Counted from the stretch's first letter, positions 28,022 through 37,016 are shown. The stretch is DNA of 54,365 nt from Corynebacterium meitnerae (GCF_027570075.1 NZ_JAKMUS010000016.1:1-54365), one strand, 5' to 3'. The notes: generated from the letters alone by a model not told the origin. Numbers and translations are program-made.

Positions 28022-29446
28022 TTACGTCATCGCCTGGGCGTTGCGTTCAAGCTGGTCATAGGCCTGAGCGAAGGTGACAAGGGCGTGTTCCTCAGAGGGG
28101 TCAAGCAGGCCGAAGGACAGGGTTTGCATCTCCCGGCGCTTCTCCTGAATGCGGTCGAGGATCTGCCACGCGTTGGCGTTATCGGGCAGGCCGAGGCGCT
28201 GGGCAGGGCTGCCGATGGTGGCCAGGCGGGTGGCCTCTTCCAGGAAGATGTCCTGGGCGGAAGACGCCAGCAGGCCCTTCAGGGTGACCAGGAGTTTGGC
28301 GGGGATGGCAGCCGGGTGGTTGCGCACGGTGGACACCGCGTGGCGGATGGCTTCCGCGTGGGCGGGGTGGCGGTACACCAGGTTTTCCAAGGAGGCGAGG
28401 ATCTCACCGGAGCGGTGGAGGTACGCATAGGTGGACAGTTCCTTTTCCAGGACCTCACGCAAAGCGCCGATGCCGGAGGAGCGGGTGAGCCACTCGTTGA
28501 AGGAGGCAGCACCTTGAGCAGCTTCGTCGGCGCCGCGGAAGAGGCCGTACTCCCCCACCACGTCGATGACGTTGGTGATGTTGTGCACGGCGCTATGGCT
28601 ACCGCCGGGTTCACCGGTGAACAGTTCGGTGATCAGGTCCGTGCGGGACATGGCCGTCACGCGGGCAACCTGGCGGGTGAGGGCTTCTGTCACCACACCG
28701 GTTGCCGCCGTTTGGGCGAGCAGGCCGGACACGGGCATAACGCGGCCAACGTAGGAGGCCAGGTCGCGCTGCAGGCGCTGGGCGTGGTGGCCGGCAGCCA
28801 CCATCGGGTCCTCATAGCCCAAAGCGCCCTCAGCAAAGGAGTCAGCGCGGGAGAGCACGCCCAAGGTGTTCAACGGGGTAAAGCCGAGTTGTTGAATGAA
28901 CTCCACTTCGTCGCGGCGGGGTGCAGAGTCGAAAAGGAACATGGCAGCATCGGCGTCGACGGAGGCGCTGCGGGTCTGCTCGTAGCCGTCGATAAGCGCG
29001 GCGCGCGTTGTTGCCTCATTCTCATCGGTGAGGGTGGCCAGACCCGGGGTGTCAATGAGCGTGTAATTGCTCACCGCGCTGGCCGGCATCCACCTGTCAA
29101 TGAACGCGATGTCCACCGGCGGGGCGGGCAGCGCTGCTACTTCCCCGCGCATGGTCTGGATGGGCACGCGCTGACCGTTGCGCAGCATCGCTTCCGCGCG
29201 ATCCGGCGCGCCGTACTGGTACACGGTGACCACGTTGGTGGCTTCCAGTGCTTTGGTCTCCGCCACGGGTGCGCCCACAAGCGCATTGAGCAGAGTGGAC
29301 TTGCCCGCCTTGATGCGGCCAACGATGACAATGCGCGGCGGAGTACTCACCCGCGCCATCAGTGGCGCGCAGGCCTGGGCGAGCTCCGGCGACTGGGCGG
29401 ACAAGCCCTGGAGCTCAGTGAGCAGAAGGTCGAGGATAGAGGCCAT
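28022..29446 (-). CDS. Dynamin-like GTPase (second of pair, IniC-like)
   Basis: A 474-aa GTPase. G1 P-loop GRIKAGKS (43-50), G3 DTPGL, G4-like SRAD. The rest is helical, as expected for dynamin stalks. Paired dynamin-like proteins in mycolate-forming bacteria (IniA/IniC of Mycobacterium) remodel or repair the plasma membrane under envelope stress. The gene begins immediately after the TAA of its partner (TAAATG) with GGAG 9 nt upstream, so the two are coupled and likely form a heteromer. Its stop abuts the ECF promoter of the C39 gene. Family sure; IniC equivalence inferred. Confidence 0.8.
   Translation of the reverse strand: MASILDLLLTELQGLSAQSPELAQACAPLMARVSTPPRIVIVGRIKAGKSTLLNALVGAPVAETKALEATNVVTVYQYGAPDRAEAMLRNGQRVPIQTMRGEVAALPAPPVDIAFIDRWMPASAVSNYTLIDTPGLATLTDENEATTRAALIDGYEQTRSASVDADAAMFLFDSAPRRDEVEFIQQLGFTPLNTLGVLSRADSFAEGALGYEDPMVAAGHHAQRLQRDLASYVGRVMPVSGLLAQTAATGVVTEALTRQVARVTAMSRTDLITELFTGEPGGSHSAVHNITNVIDVVGEYGLFRGADEAAQGAASFNEWLTRSSGIGALREVLEKELSTYAYLHRSGEILASLENLVYRHPAHAEAIRHAVSTVRNHPAAIPAKLLVTLKGLLASSAQDIFLEEATRLATIGSPAQRLGLPDNANAWQILDRIQEKRREMQTLSFGLLDPSEEHALVTFAQAYDQLERNAQAMT
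28987..28997 (-). repeat. 11-mer GCTTATCGACG, copy 2
   Basis: Exact copy on the minus strand inside the dynamin-like gene, again read as CTT ATC GAC (Leu-Ile-Asp). Confidence 0.6.
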
Positions 29447-31273
29447 TTACACCATCTCCTGCGCCGCGATCTTACGCAGCAAAATCTCGGCATCACGGTA
29501 GGAACGCTGCACGGCCTTCAGGTTCGTATTCAGCTGTGCCAGCTCCCGGTCGCGCTTCTCCGCGGCTTTGTTCTTATCGTGCTCAATCTTCTTAATGCGC
29601 GCCTGCGTCGCCTTAATCTCCTCCGCCAAGAACTCCGAGTAGCGGATGGAAATGCGCGGCTGGGCAATAGCAATGAAGGTCTGCAGCGCATTACCGGTGT
29701 TCTTCTGCGCGGCGTTAGCGGCCTCCCGCAGCCAGTTCTGCAGGTGTGACTTGCCCTGGCGCATCGCGCGGTAACCAAAGGTGATGGCCACGAATCCGGC
29801 ACCGGCAACAATGCCCACGCCCGGCACCAGCACCGCGCCGAGCAAACCACCGATGGTGGAGCCGGAGGACAGACCCATCATGAGCATCATCGGGTCGAAG
29901 GTGTCCTTCATATAGTTCTGCAGCTCCGAGGTGTGCAGCTCACCCAAGCTCAGCTGCGATTGCACGTCCCCGATGATCTCATCCGGAATGTGGGATGCCC
30001 CGAACTTCTCCCGCAGGTATGTTTCCACTTCCCAGCCGAAGGAATCCACGGTGTTCACCACCGCGCGCTGGAAGTCCTCCTCCATCAGGCGCGTGAAGTG
30101 CTGCGGGTCCTTGCGCAGAAGCTTCACGCCGTGTTTGGAAATGAAGTCAGACCACTTCTTCTTCACCTCCTGCACGTCCACGTCCAGGCGTTCCATCGCG
30201 CGGGTACGCATGAGCGACAGGTCAGAGTAGAAGAAGCGCTCCCATTCTTTACTCGTGCGCTGCAGCTCCTCCAGCCGGGCCAGATCATTCGTCAGATCCG
30301 GTAGGAGTTTCTCCGCCTCACGCACGTCCTCAATATCGCGGTGGATCTGTTTATCCACATCTTCCAGGCCTTCCAAGATCACCTTGAGGCCCTTGGTCAC
30401 CGGGATGGATTGTGCGCGGGTGAAACGCTCATTGATTTCGGTGCGGAGTTCGCCGAGGCCCGAGATCTCGTCGATAACGCTATCCGTCGTCTGCAAACCC
30501 ACGAACGGCAAGAGCGAGGACACACCGATCACCGGGATCTCCTCACCCAGGTGCGTGGCAATGAGTGCCTTATCTTCTTCCACGATCTCGCGCCAGCGCG
30601 TGGTGTGCTTATCCGTCTTCGTCACAGCAACCACCACGTTGCCGTTCACCGCGTGTGCGTGCGCGAGGAAGTCCATCTCCGGCTTGGTCAACGGGCTTGA
30701 GGCATCCGTGACCACCACGACCACGCTGGCCTGCCGCTCCGTATCCGCGTGTACTGCCGTGTTCATCGAGGAAATCCCGCCCACGCCCGGCGCGTCAATG
30801 ACCACGGCGTCGCCCATCATGGATGATTCCAGCGCAACGTGCGCGCGGGTGGGCACAAAATCATCGAAGCGCTGCGCCGCACGGTCTACACGTTGCGCGA
30901 GTTCTTCAAGCTTGACCACGACTCCCCCGTCCGCCGACATCAACGCCGCCTGCCCCGGCGCGAGATCATCCGTGGGCGTGGTCAGCGCCACGGGGATAAC
31001 GGTGGTGAAATCCACTCCGGCCGGTGACACGCCCTGCCGGCCCACCAACGCATTGGCCAGCGAACTCTTGCCGCGCCCCACTTCCCCCACCAAGGTCACG
31101 GTGTTGACTTGGTCTTCCGCCGACGCCAGCGCCTTCGCGTGGTCAGCAAACTTCTCCCGGCCATAAGGGGTGAGAATCTTCTCGCTCACGCGCTCAATCC
31201 ACAGCGTCGCTTCTTCACGCGGGCCTCGCGCTTGGGCCTGAGGCTGATCGGATTGATCGGGCTGATCGGTCAC
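29447..31273 (-). CDS. Dynamin-like GTPase (first of pair, IniA-like)
   Basis: A 608-aa GTPase with G1 GEVGRGKS (63-70), G3 DAPGVGG and G4 TKTD. A Gly/Val/Ala-rich hydrophobic hairpin around residues 465-505 (LLGAVLVPGVGIVAG) probably inserts into the membrane, as the paddle does in bacterial dynamins. The C-terminus is a charged coiled coil. The N-terminal 20 residues are Gln/Asp-rich and disordered. GTG start with GGAAAGG about 9 nt upstream. No ECF-type box was found upstream, so the pair may be controlled separately from its neighbours. Confidence 0.8.
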   Translation of the reverse strand: MTDQPDQSDQPQAQARGPREEATLWIERVSEKILTPYGREKFADHAKALASAEDQVNTVTLVGEVGRGKSSLANALVGRQGVSPAGVDFTTVIPVALTTPTDDLAPGQAALMSADGGVVVKLEELAQRVDRAAQRFDDFVPTRAHVALESSMMGDAVVIDAPGVGGISSMNTAVHADTERQASVVVVVTDASSPLTKPEMDFLAHAHAVNGNVVVAVTKTDKHTTRWREIVEEDKALIATHLGEEIPVIGVSSLLPFVGLQTTDSVIDEISGLGELRTEINERFTRAQSIPVTKGLKVILEGLEDVDKQIHRDIEDVREAEKLLPDLTNDLARLEELQRTSKEWERFFYSDLSLMRTRAMERLDVDVQEVKKKWSDFISKHGVKLLRKDPQHFTRLMEEDFQRAVVNTVDSFGWEVETYLREKFGASHIPDEIIGDVQSQLSLGELHTSELQNYMKDTFDPMMLMMGLSSGSTIGGLLGAVLVPGVGIVAGAGFVAITFGYRAMRQGKSHLQNWLREAANAAQKNTGNALQTFIAIAQPRISIRYSEFLAEEIKATQARIKKIEHDKNKAAEKRDRELAQLNTNLKAVQRSYRDAEILLRKIAAQEMV

Positions 31274-31576
31274 GGAGCGGAGCCTTTCCGGAAAACGGGT
31301 GCAGGGGGATGTCGATGAAAAACTAGGGGAAGTATATCTACTGCCCCGAGCTCAGGTGCTTGAACTGGTGCACAACTAAACGTGACCGGCGTGGAGCAGC
31401 GATCAAGCAACACTGATGAAAAACCTGTGTAAATCTTCAAAAAAATCTCTTTGTAACCTTTCGGCGAGCGCGCCCGTCTAACAGAATGAAAGCGTTGCTT
31501 CCCTACCGTGGCACACACGTGGCGGGCGGGGTGCGTAGCGCAGAATCATTCCGTTAGAACAGAAAGGTTTGCCCTC
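31274..31576. other. Divergent intergenic region between the dynamin operon and lipoprotein 1
   Basis: About 300 bp. The right part holds ECF promoter site A. The left part, which should carry the dynamin promoter, has AT-rich patches (GTATATCTACT near 31332) but no TGTAACC box on the minus strand. Confidence 0.5.
31452..31481 (+). promoter_or_regulatory. ECF-type promoter, site A (lipoprotein 1)
   Basis: -35 TGTAACC (31452-31458), 16 nt, -10 CGTCTAA (31475-31481). The ATG is 95 nt downstream, leaving a 5' untranslated region of about 90 nt. Confidence 0.75.
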
Positions 31577-32932
31577 ATGTCCTCTAAATTCCTCGCTATC
31601 GCCGCAACCACCGTTGCCAGCGCCCTGCTCTTGACCGGCTGCAATTCCGCAGAGAAGGGTGGGGACGGCAAGCCGGCTGAATCCACTGAAGCAACATCGA
31701 CTCAGGCGGCTACCTATGACACTGGCGCATACAAGTCCACACCCCACCAGGGCTGGCCTAAATCGACCTGGGAGACGATCGGCCCGATCACAGAAACCAC
31801 GCTGATCGGTGCCAACACGCTGTTGCCTTATGAGGTGGACAATCGCTTCTCCCGCGGTGGCCTGCCGCAGCGTCAAACAAATTTCGAGCTGTTCTCATCC
31901 CTCCTGGCCAGCAACATCCGGGAGAAGATCATCTCCCTGGAGCCGACGTATCTGACCGGCTTTACCCAGCTGGCAAATGATCCGAAAACGAAGTCCAACG
32001 CTGAGCACACCGTGGCCCGCTTCGTGTCCCCGCAGGCTGCTGAGGACGCAGCGAAGCTCCTGAATGACACGTACTTGGCGGAAGGCGGCTCTGATCTTGC
32101 CACCGGCAACCCTGCGCCGTTGGAGAAGGTGACCATCCCTGGCAAGGAGGACATCTTGGCCTCCAAGGATGAACGCCGCCAGGTTCAAAGAGCCTTCTTC
32201 ACCAAGGACGAGTACCTCTTCTTCGTCTACACCAGCAATGAGAGCCTGGATGAGAACAACGAGCCGATCGAGTACGGCCCGGAGTCCATGGACTGGATGC
32301 AGGAGTATGTGAAGGCCTTCGCGGACAAGCAACTCCCTCTCATTGATCTGATCCCCAGTCACAAAACCGCTGAAGGTTATGGCAAGTCTGATGAGTGGCC
32401 GGACACGGACCCGGATGACATCTTGCGCTACGCCGTGATGAAGCCGAAGGAAGTAGACCTCGTCGGCACTGCTCCCATGAGCATGAACGCACGCTTGCTC
32501 ACCAGCACCTACGCGGACAAGGCGTCGATTCTCAAGCTGTATGACAACACCAAGATCGATGCCGCAGCCTCGGCAGAAACACTGCTGTTGCGTGCCCCGA
32601 ACGAGGCGCACGCGGACCTCATTGAAGCAACGCTCAAGTCTCTCGACTCGGAAGTGGAGGGCATCGAGCCTTATGACGAACCGCAGAACGTCCCCGGCAC
32701 CACGTGCTACACCTCCCCAGGGAACAACGCTACGTACTACTCCTGCTACCTGCGTTATGGGAACTACGTGGCCCGAGGAAACCTCGTGGACATCAAGCCG
32801 GATGAAGATGAGGTCACCACATCCGCCGCACCGGATGATCAGAAGGTGGATGTGAAGACGCAGCTCTCCCACATCATGGCTGCCCAGTATCTGATCCTGC
32901 AGGAGGCTCCGAAGGAAAACTCCGAAAAATAG
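31577..32932 (+). CDS. Lipoprotein 1 of a paralogous pair
   Basis: A 451-aa exported lipoprotein. The signal peptide ends in the lipobox LLLTGC, so Cys22 is lipidated. The mature part begins with a Ser/Thr/Glu-rich linker, then a DTGAYKSTPHQGW segment shared with the next gene, then TLLPYEVDNR. Two late Cys (in TTCYTSP and YYSCYL) may form a disulfide. The ATG at 31577 is chosen over an upstream frame start because AGAAAGG lies 9 nt before it and the signal peptide starts there. The two lipoproteins recall the large lipoprotein families of Nocardia and Mycobacterium (possibly DUF7373, from memory). Probably a cell-envelope stress protein. Confidence 0.75.
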   Translation: MSSKFLAIAATTVASALLLTGCNSAEKGGDGKPAESTEATSTQAATYDTGAYKSTPHQGWPKSTWETIGPITETTLIGANTLLPYEVDNRFSRGGLPQRQTNFELFSSLLASNIREKIISLEPTYLTGFTQLANDPKTKSNAEHTVARFVSPQAAEDAAKLLNDTYLAEGGSDLATGNPAPLEKVTIPGKEDILASKDERRQVQRAFFTKDEYLFFVYTSNESLDENNEPIEYGPESMDWMQEYVKAFADKQLPLIDLIPSHKTAEGYGKSDEWPDTDPDDILRYAVMKPKEVDLVGTAPMSMNARLLTSTYADKASILKLYDNTKIDAAASAETLLLRAPNEAHADLIEATLKSLDSEVEGIEPYDEPQNVPGTTCYTSPGNNATYYSCYLRYGNYVARGNLVDIKPDEDEVTTSAAPDDQKVDVKTQLSHIMAAQYLILQEAPKENSEK

Positions 32933-32934
32933 CA

Positions 32935-32964
32935 TGTAACCATGTGCATCCCTGCCCCGTCTAA
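32935..32964 (+). promoter_or_regulatory. ECF-type promoter, site B (lipoprotein 2 - Hsp70)
   Basis: -35 TGTAACC (32935-32941), 16 nt, -10 CGTCTAA (32958-32964). It begins 2 nt after the stop of lipoprotein 1. Confidence 0.75.
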
Positions 32965-32973
32965 GGGATGTAC
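32944..32973. repeat. Inverted repeat spanning the -10 of site B
   Basis: Arms GTGCATCCCT and AGGGATGTAC (10 bp, one G-T wobble) enclose a 10-nt loop holding most of the -10. No T-tract follows. It could end the lipoprotein 1 transcript or act as an operator. Confidence 0.5.
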
Positions 32974-33019
32974 ACCCTAAAGACCCCGGATCCCCCCGAT
33001 CAGGAAAGTAGAAAGACTT

Positions 33020-34372
33020 ATGAAAAAGCGCACTGCTCTCCCCCTGGCAGCAATTCTCACCGCAACTGCTCTGTTCAGCACTGGTTGCTCTGTCCTGGAC
33101 AGCGTTGGCAAGAGTGGCGAGGCCCCGGCCGAATCAGACACGACCGAGGTAATGGACCAGAAAGGTCCTGAATTCGACACCGGCTCCTACGGCACCGAGC
33201 CGCACAAGGGCTGGCCCGAAACGACAGATGATCTCGGCCCTTCCGCTGAGATTGCTCTTCTGGGCAACAACACGTTGCTGCCGTACGAGATTGATCAGGG
33301 ATTGAAGCGCGGCACGGCGAATCGCCGTCTGTGGAACTTCGATTCCCTCGCCATGGACCTGCCAAAGGTGGCGCGTGACCGCCTGGCCCCACTGGGTGAC
33401 AAGTACCTGCTTGGTTACGCCTACCTGGGTGATGACGGCACTGGTGAGCGCGGCGCAGGCAACTTCCTCCTCCGCTTCGAGGACCCGGAAAGCGCACAGG
33501 CTACAGCAGACGCGATTAAGGAAACGGCGCTGACGGAAGGCCTCGACTACTTCTTTGACAGCGATCCGTTTAAGCCGGGCACCGAAGAATCAGTACCGGG
33601 CCACAAGGACGCCATTGCAGTGCGTACTTCCGATGGCACGAACCTGGACGCAGTGAAGGTGCACAAGGAATACCTGCTGATGTCCACCACGCATGTGTCC
33701 CCGGAAAACGCGGACCCGGAGAAGACCGAGTGGCAGGCCGAGTATGCCGCCACCTTCTTTGACAAGCAGATTCCGCTTCTGGACACGCTGAAGACCCACA
33801 AGACGAAGGCCGGTTACGGCTTCTCTGAAGAGTGGCCGCCGCTGGATCCGAACGACATTCTGAAGTACACGGTCTTGTCCCCGAAGGATGAATCCGTGGA
33901 AGCTTTGGGCGGCCTGCCCATGGCGCTGTCCCCACGCGGCATGGCCGGCCGCTATGAGGAAACCGGAGAAGTTTTGTCCATGATCGACCAGGCCAAGGTC
34001 GAGGCCATGGCCCAGATGGACACCACGCTTTACCGCACCAAGCACCCGGAGGGTGCCAAGCTCATCATGGCCACCATGCACGCCGTGGACGCAGACTCGG
34101 GCTACCAGCAGTGGGACCCGCCGCAGGAGATTCCGGGCGCGTCGTGCTGGAAGGTGGACCGCCCCTTCGGCACCGGCTACACCTGCTACTTGGTGCATGA
34201 GAACTACTTTGCCCAGGCCAGCGCCTTCGAAGGCGACAAGGACCCGGATGCTGTGGAGGGTGGCGACGATGGCAAGACCACCGTCGATCCGAAGCTCCAG
34301 CTCACGCAGGCTCTGGCCGCCCAGTACCTCATCCTGCAGAAGGCTCCGACGAGCTCCGTGGAAAACAGTTAG
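33020..34372 (+). CDS. Lipoprotein 2 of a paralogous pair
   Basis: A 450-aa lipoprotein; lipobox LFSTGC with the lipidated residue at Cys23. It aligns by eye along its length with lipoprotein 1 (DTGSYGTEPHKGW, TLLPYEIDQ, PHKT/THKTKAGYGFSEEWPPLDPND, and the same C-terminal AAQYLILQKAP), so the two arose by tandem duplication. Again two late Cys (ASCWKV, YTCYL) could pair. It is transcribed from site B together with the Hsp70-like gene, which begins 36 bp after its stop. It probably works on the outer face of the plasma membrane. Confidence 0.75.
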   Translation: MKKRTALPLAAILTATALFSTGCSVLDSVGKSGEAPAESDTTEVMDQKGPEFDTGSYGTEPHKGWPETTDDLGPSAEIALLGNNTLLPYEIDQGLKRGTANRRLWNFDSLAMDLPKVARDRLAPLGDKYLLGYAYLGDDGTGERGAGNFLLRFEDPESAQATADAIKETALTEGLDYFFDSDPFKPGTEESVPGHKDAIAVRTSDGTNLDAVKVHKEYLLMSTTHVSPENADPEKTEWQAEYAATFFDKQIPLLDTLKTHKTKAGYGFSEEWPPLDPNDILKYTVLSPKDESVEALGGLPMALSPRGMAGRYEETGEVLSMIDQAKVEAMAQMDTTLYRTKHPEGAKLIMATMHAVDADSGYQQWDPPQEIPGASCWKVDRPFGTGYTCYLVHENYFAQASAFEGDKDPDAVEGGDDGKTTVDPKLQLTQALAAQYLILQKAPTSSVENS

Positions 34373-34408
34373 GCTCCCAGGCGGGAATTAGATTAGGAAG
34401 GACCCGAC

Positions 34409-36220
34409 ATGTCCAATGACTGGATTTTGTCCATCGACTTCGGCACATCCAACACCGCGGCGGCGCACACCAACCCGACGCGCGGTGGGATTGAGGCAGT
34501 GAGTCTCTCTCATGACCGGATGACCATGCCGTCCTCGGTGTACATCGAAACACCTGACCACGTCGACACTGGTGATGTCGCGCTGAATAAGGCGGAGGAC
34601 AACCCGGACGGGTTCCTCGCCGCACCGAAGCGAGTGGTGCCACAGCAGGTGTTCCAGATCAATGGTTATGACGTGCCGTCCTCCACCCCGGTGGCCGCGA
34701 TTCTAGATTCTGTGGTGAAGCGCGCTTCCCGCGAGCACAATGATCAGCGCCCGAGTGAGCTCGTGCTCACCCACCCGGAGGCATGGTCTGATGCTGAGGT
34801 GAAGGTGCTGCTGGACGCTGCGGAGAAGCTCGGCCTCAACGCCACCACCATCCGCACCGTCTCGGAGCCTCAGGCTGCTGCGCAGTACTACTCCACCAAC
34901 TCCCCGCTGGAGCCGGGCGACAAGATTGCTGTCTTCGACTTCGGCGGCGGCACCCTTGACGTGGCTGCGCTGCAGGTGCAGCCCGATGGCTCCTTCCACA
35001 TCATCGCTGCCCGCGGCGACAACACCCTCGGTGGCAAGAGCTTTGACGCCTTCATTCGCCGCTGGGTGGACCAGCAGCTGGAGGATGACTACCCGGAGCA
35101 CCTCGAATACCTGCGCCGGCGCGCACCGCTGTCGGACCGCCACGCGGTGGAAGACAGCATTCGTCGTGCCAAGGAGCTCCTGTCTGAGCACCCAACGGCC
35201 ACTATCTCCGTCCCTGGTGATGGCGAGACCATCCGTTTGCAGCTCACCCGCTCTGAGTTCGAGGAGATCATCCGCCACCCCGTCCAGCGCGCTGTCGACC
35301 TGGCCAAGGCCACGCTCGTGGACGCAGGCATTAACAACCCCACCGACCTCAAGGCCCTCTACCTCACCGGTGGCTCCTCTCGTGTCCCGCTGGTGCAGGA
35401 AGAAATCAAGGCACTCGGCCCGGTAGCAACTCTCGACGATCCGAAGCTGGTCGTCGCCCAGGGTGCTATCTCCGCCGTCGGCCCCATCGTCACCGGCCTG
35501 CACACCACTCCTGCACCCACCCCGCAGCAGCCGGCACCCCAGCAGCAGCGACCAATGACGGAGCCGATGTCCGCGTATCAGCCGCAGCCATCGGCAGCAC
35601 CTGCCAAGAAGTCGAATGGCAAGACCATCGGCATCGCCGTCGGCGCACTCCTGGCCATTGCGGCTGTGGTGGCAGTGATTGTGTTTCTAGTCAAGCCGCA
35701 ATCAAGCGACAAGCCCAGCGGTGAGCCTGAGGAAACCGCAACGATGGAGACAACCGGGGAAAGCCAACCGTCCAGCGAGGCTCCCGCGCAACAAACCAGC
35801 GAGGACGTGCTCAATGCCCTGCCGGAATCCATCCGCAATGAGTCCGGCATGTGCAACCGCCGAACCTCAAGCACCGTTAACTTCACCGGGACCTCAATTT
35901 CCTGCGAAGTGAAATTCACCGGCGACAACGTGCAGTACTTCAAGCCGACTGGCCCGTACGACTCACCGCGCATCTCGTTCGCGTACAACACGGACGACAG
36001 CTCGCGCGAGAAGGCCCTCATTGAGCAAGGCCGCTACAACGGCAAGGATGGGGCGGAACCAGTTACCAAGGGTGAAGCATCCGCCGTTGCTGCCAAGGAG
36101 AATGACACTTCTGCCTCCCTCCACTACGCCAACGCGGAAACGGGTCTGACAATTGAGTCCCGCGACTTCGCCTCCCCGGAGAAGGCCATCGAGTGGCTGG
36201 AGTACCACAAGCTGCTCTAA
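34409..36220 (+). CDS. Membrane-anchored Hsp70-like protein
   Basis: A 603-aa protein. The first 370 residues form an Hsp70/actin-type ATPase: SIDFGTSNTA (phosphate 1), FDFGGGTLDVA (about 174), and YLTGGSSRVPL (adenosine). A Pro/Gln-rich linker follows, then one transmembrane helix (about 407-428, GALLAIAAVVAVIVFLV) and an extracytoplasmic tail of about 170 residues with two Cys (GMCNRRT, ISCEVKF). There is no classical substrate-binding domain, so it is not an ordinary DnaK. The ATPase is cytoplasmic and the tail outside, so it may signal or gate across the membrane. It shares the site B transcript with lipoprotein 2; GGAAGGA precedes the ATG. Confidence 0.85.
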   Translation: MSNDWILSIDFGTSNTAAAHTNPTRGGIEAVSLSHDRMTMPSSVYIETPDHVDTGDVALNKAEDNPDGFLAAPKRVVPQQVFQINGYDVPSSTPVAAILDSVVKRASREHNDQRPSELVLTHPEAWSDAEVKVLLDAAEKLGLNATTIRTVSEPQAAAQYYSTNSPLEPGDKIAVFDFGGGTLDVAALQVQPDGSFHIIAARGDNTLGGKSFDAFIRRWVDQQLEDDYPEHLEYLRRRAPLSDRHAVEDSIRRAKELLSEHPTATISVPGDGETIRLQLTRSEFEEIIRHPVQRAVDLAKATLVDAGINNPTDLKALYLTGGSSRVPLVQEEIKALGPVATLDDPKLVVAQGAISAVGPIVTGLHTTPAPTPQQPAPQQQRPMTEPMSAYQPQPSAAPAKKSNGKTIGIAVGALLAIAAVVAVIVFLVKPQSSDKPSGEPEETATMETTGESQPSSEAPAQQTSEDVLNALPESIRNESGMCNRRTSSTVNFTGTSISCEVKFTGDNVQYFKPTGPYDSPRISFAYNTDDSSREKALIEQGRYNGKDGAEPVTKGEASAVAAKENDTSASLHYANAETGLTIESRDFASPEKAIEWLEYHKLL

Positions 36221-36250
36221 CCTGCGGACACTCCCTTCAAAAAATAGTTG

Positions 36251-36276
36251 GCGCCTGGATGTAACCATCCGGGCGC
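36251..36276. repeat. Perfect hairpin with the ECF -35 box in its loop
   Basis: Arms GCGCCTGGAT (36251-36260) and ATCCGGGCGC (36267-36276) pair over 10 bp with one T-G wobble; loop GTAACC. No T-run follows, so it is a weak terminator at best for the Hsp70 transcript. Confidence 0.6.
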
Positions 36277-36289
36277 TACTCGCATCTAA
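36260..36289 (+). promoter_or_regulatory. ECF-type promoter, site D (DxDGDG-repeat protein)
   Basis: -35 TGTAACC (36260-36266), 16 nt, -10 CATCTAA (36283-36289), one base off the other three sites. Start codon 40 nt downstream. Confidence 0.7.
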
Positions 36290-36329
36290 AGATATGTAAG
36301 CACCCACACCCCCTAGAAAGGACCACATC

Positions 36330-37016
36330 ATGAGCGGCGACAACAACAACCTCAACCTCCCGGAGCTCAACCCGGATGACTTCGGCTACCTCTCCGCACG
36401 CGACATCGACGGCGACGGTACGAACGACCTGATCCACGGCGTTGACCACGACGGCAATGCCCACATCTTCCACCTCGACGGCAAGGGCGACATCACCCTC
36501 GAGGAAATGGACACTGACGGCGATGGCACCTTTGAAACCCAGCGCCAGATGGTCGATGAGAACACCGTGGCCTACAACGTGGACACGGACAATGACGGCG
36601 TGGCTGACACCGTGGCCTACGTTGACGCGACGACCGGCAACACCTTCCAGCAGGACCTGATCGAGGACGGCCAGGTGGTCGAGTCCCGCGTCGACCTGGA
36701 CGGCGATGGTGTCACGGACGTTGTGTACAAGGACACCGACGGCGATGGCGTGGTTGATGAGATCACCCTGGACACCGACGGCGACGGCTACATCAACACC
36801 AAGCTCGTTGACCTTGACGGCGACGGCATGATTGATGAGATCCACTCTGACGTGGACAACACCGACGGCGTCCTGGAGACCGTGATCGAGGCCAACGAGT
36901 ACGCTGGCGGCCTCGGCTCCATCAACGACTACATCAGCTCCCCGGACACCACCCTGGACACGAACCTGGATACCCCGGCGGATAATCTGGATACCAACTA
37001 CGACGATTCGTTCTAA
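36330..37016 (+). CDS. DxDGDG-repeat, putative calcium-binding protein
   Basis: A 228-aa, very acidic protein with at least seven D-x-D-(G/N)-D-G loops between residues 29 and 170 (DIDGDG, DTDGDG, DTDNDG, DLDGDG and others), spaced irregularly. Such loops bind Ca2+ in EF-hand and thrombospondin type-3 repeats. There is no signal peptide or anchor, so it may stay cytoplasmic or leave by a non-Sec route. The Ser/Asp/Thr-rich tail is disordered. AGAAAGGA precedes the ATG. It carries its own ECF-type promoter, so calcium or envelope state may be part of what this locus senses. Function inferred from repeats only. Confidence 0.7.
   Translation: MSGDNNNLNLPELNPDDFGYLSARDIDGDGTNDLIHGVDHDGNAHIFHLDGKGDITLEEMDTDGDGTFETQRQMVDENTVAYNVDTDNDGVADTVAYVDATTGNTFQQDLIEDGQVVESRVDLDGDGVTDVVYKDTDGDGVVDEITLDTDGDGYINTKLVDLDGDGMIDEIHSDVDNTDGVLETVIEANEYAGGLGSINDYISSPDTTLDTNLDTPADNLDTNYDDSF

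Noticed and set aside
28007..29749. 580-codon plus-strand frame
   Set aside because: Antisense of the two dynamin-like genes; His/Gly/Gln-rich shadow without domain or ribosome-binding site.
31274..31451. ECF promoter for the dynamin pair
   Set aside because: No TGTAACC with a correctly spaced CGTCTAA on the minus strand; the nearest resemblance (CGTTTAG) has no matching -35.
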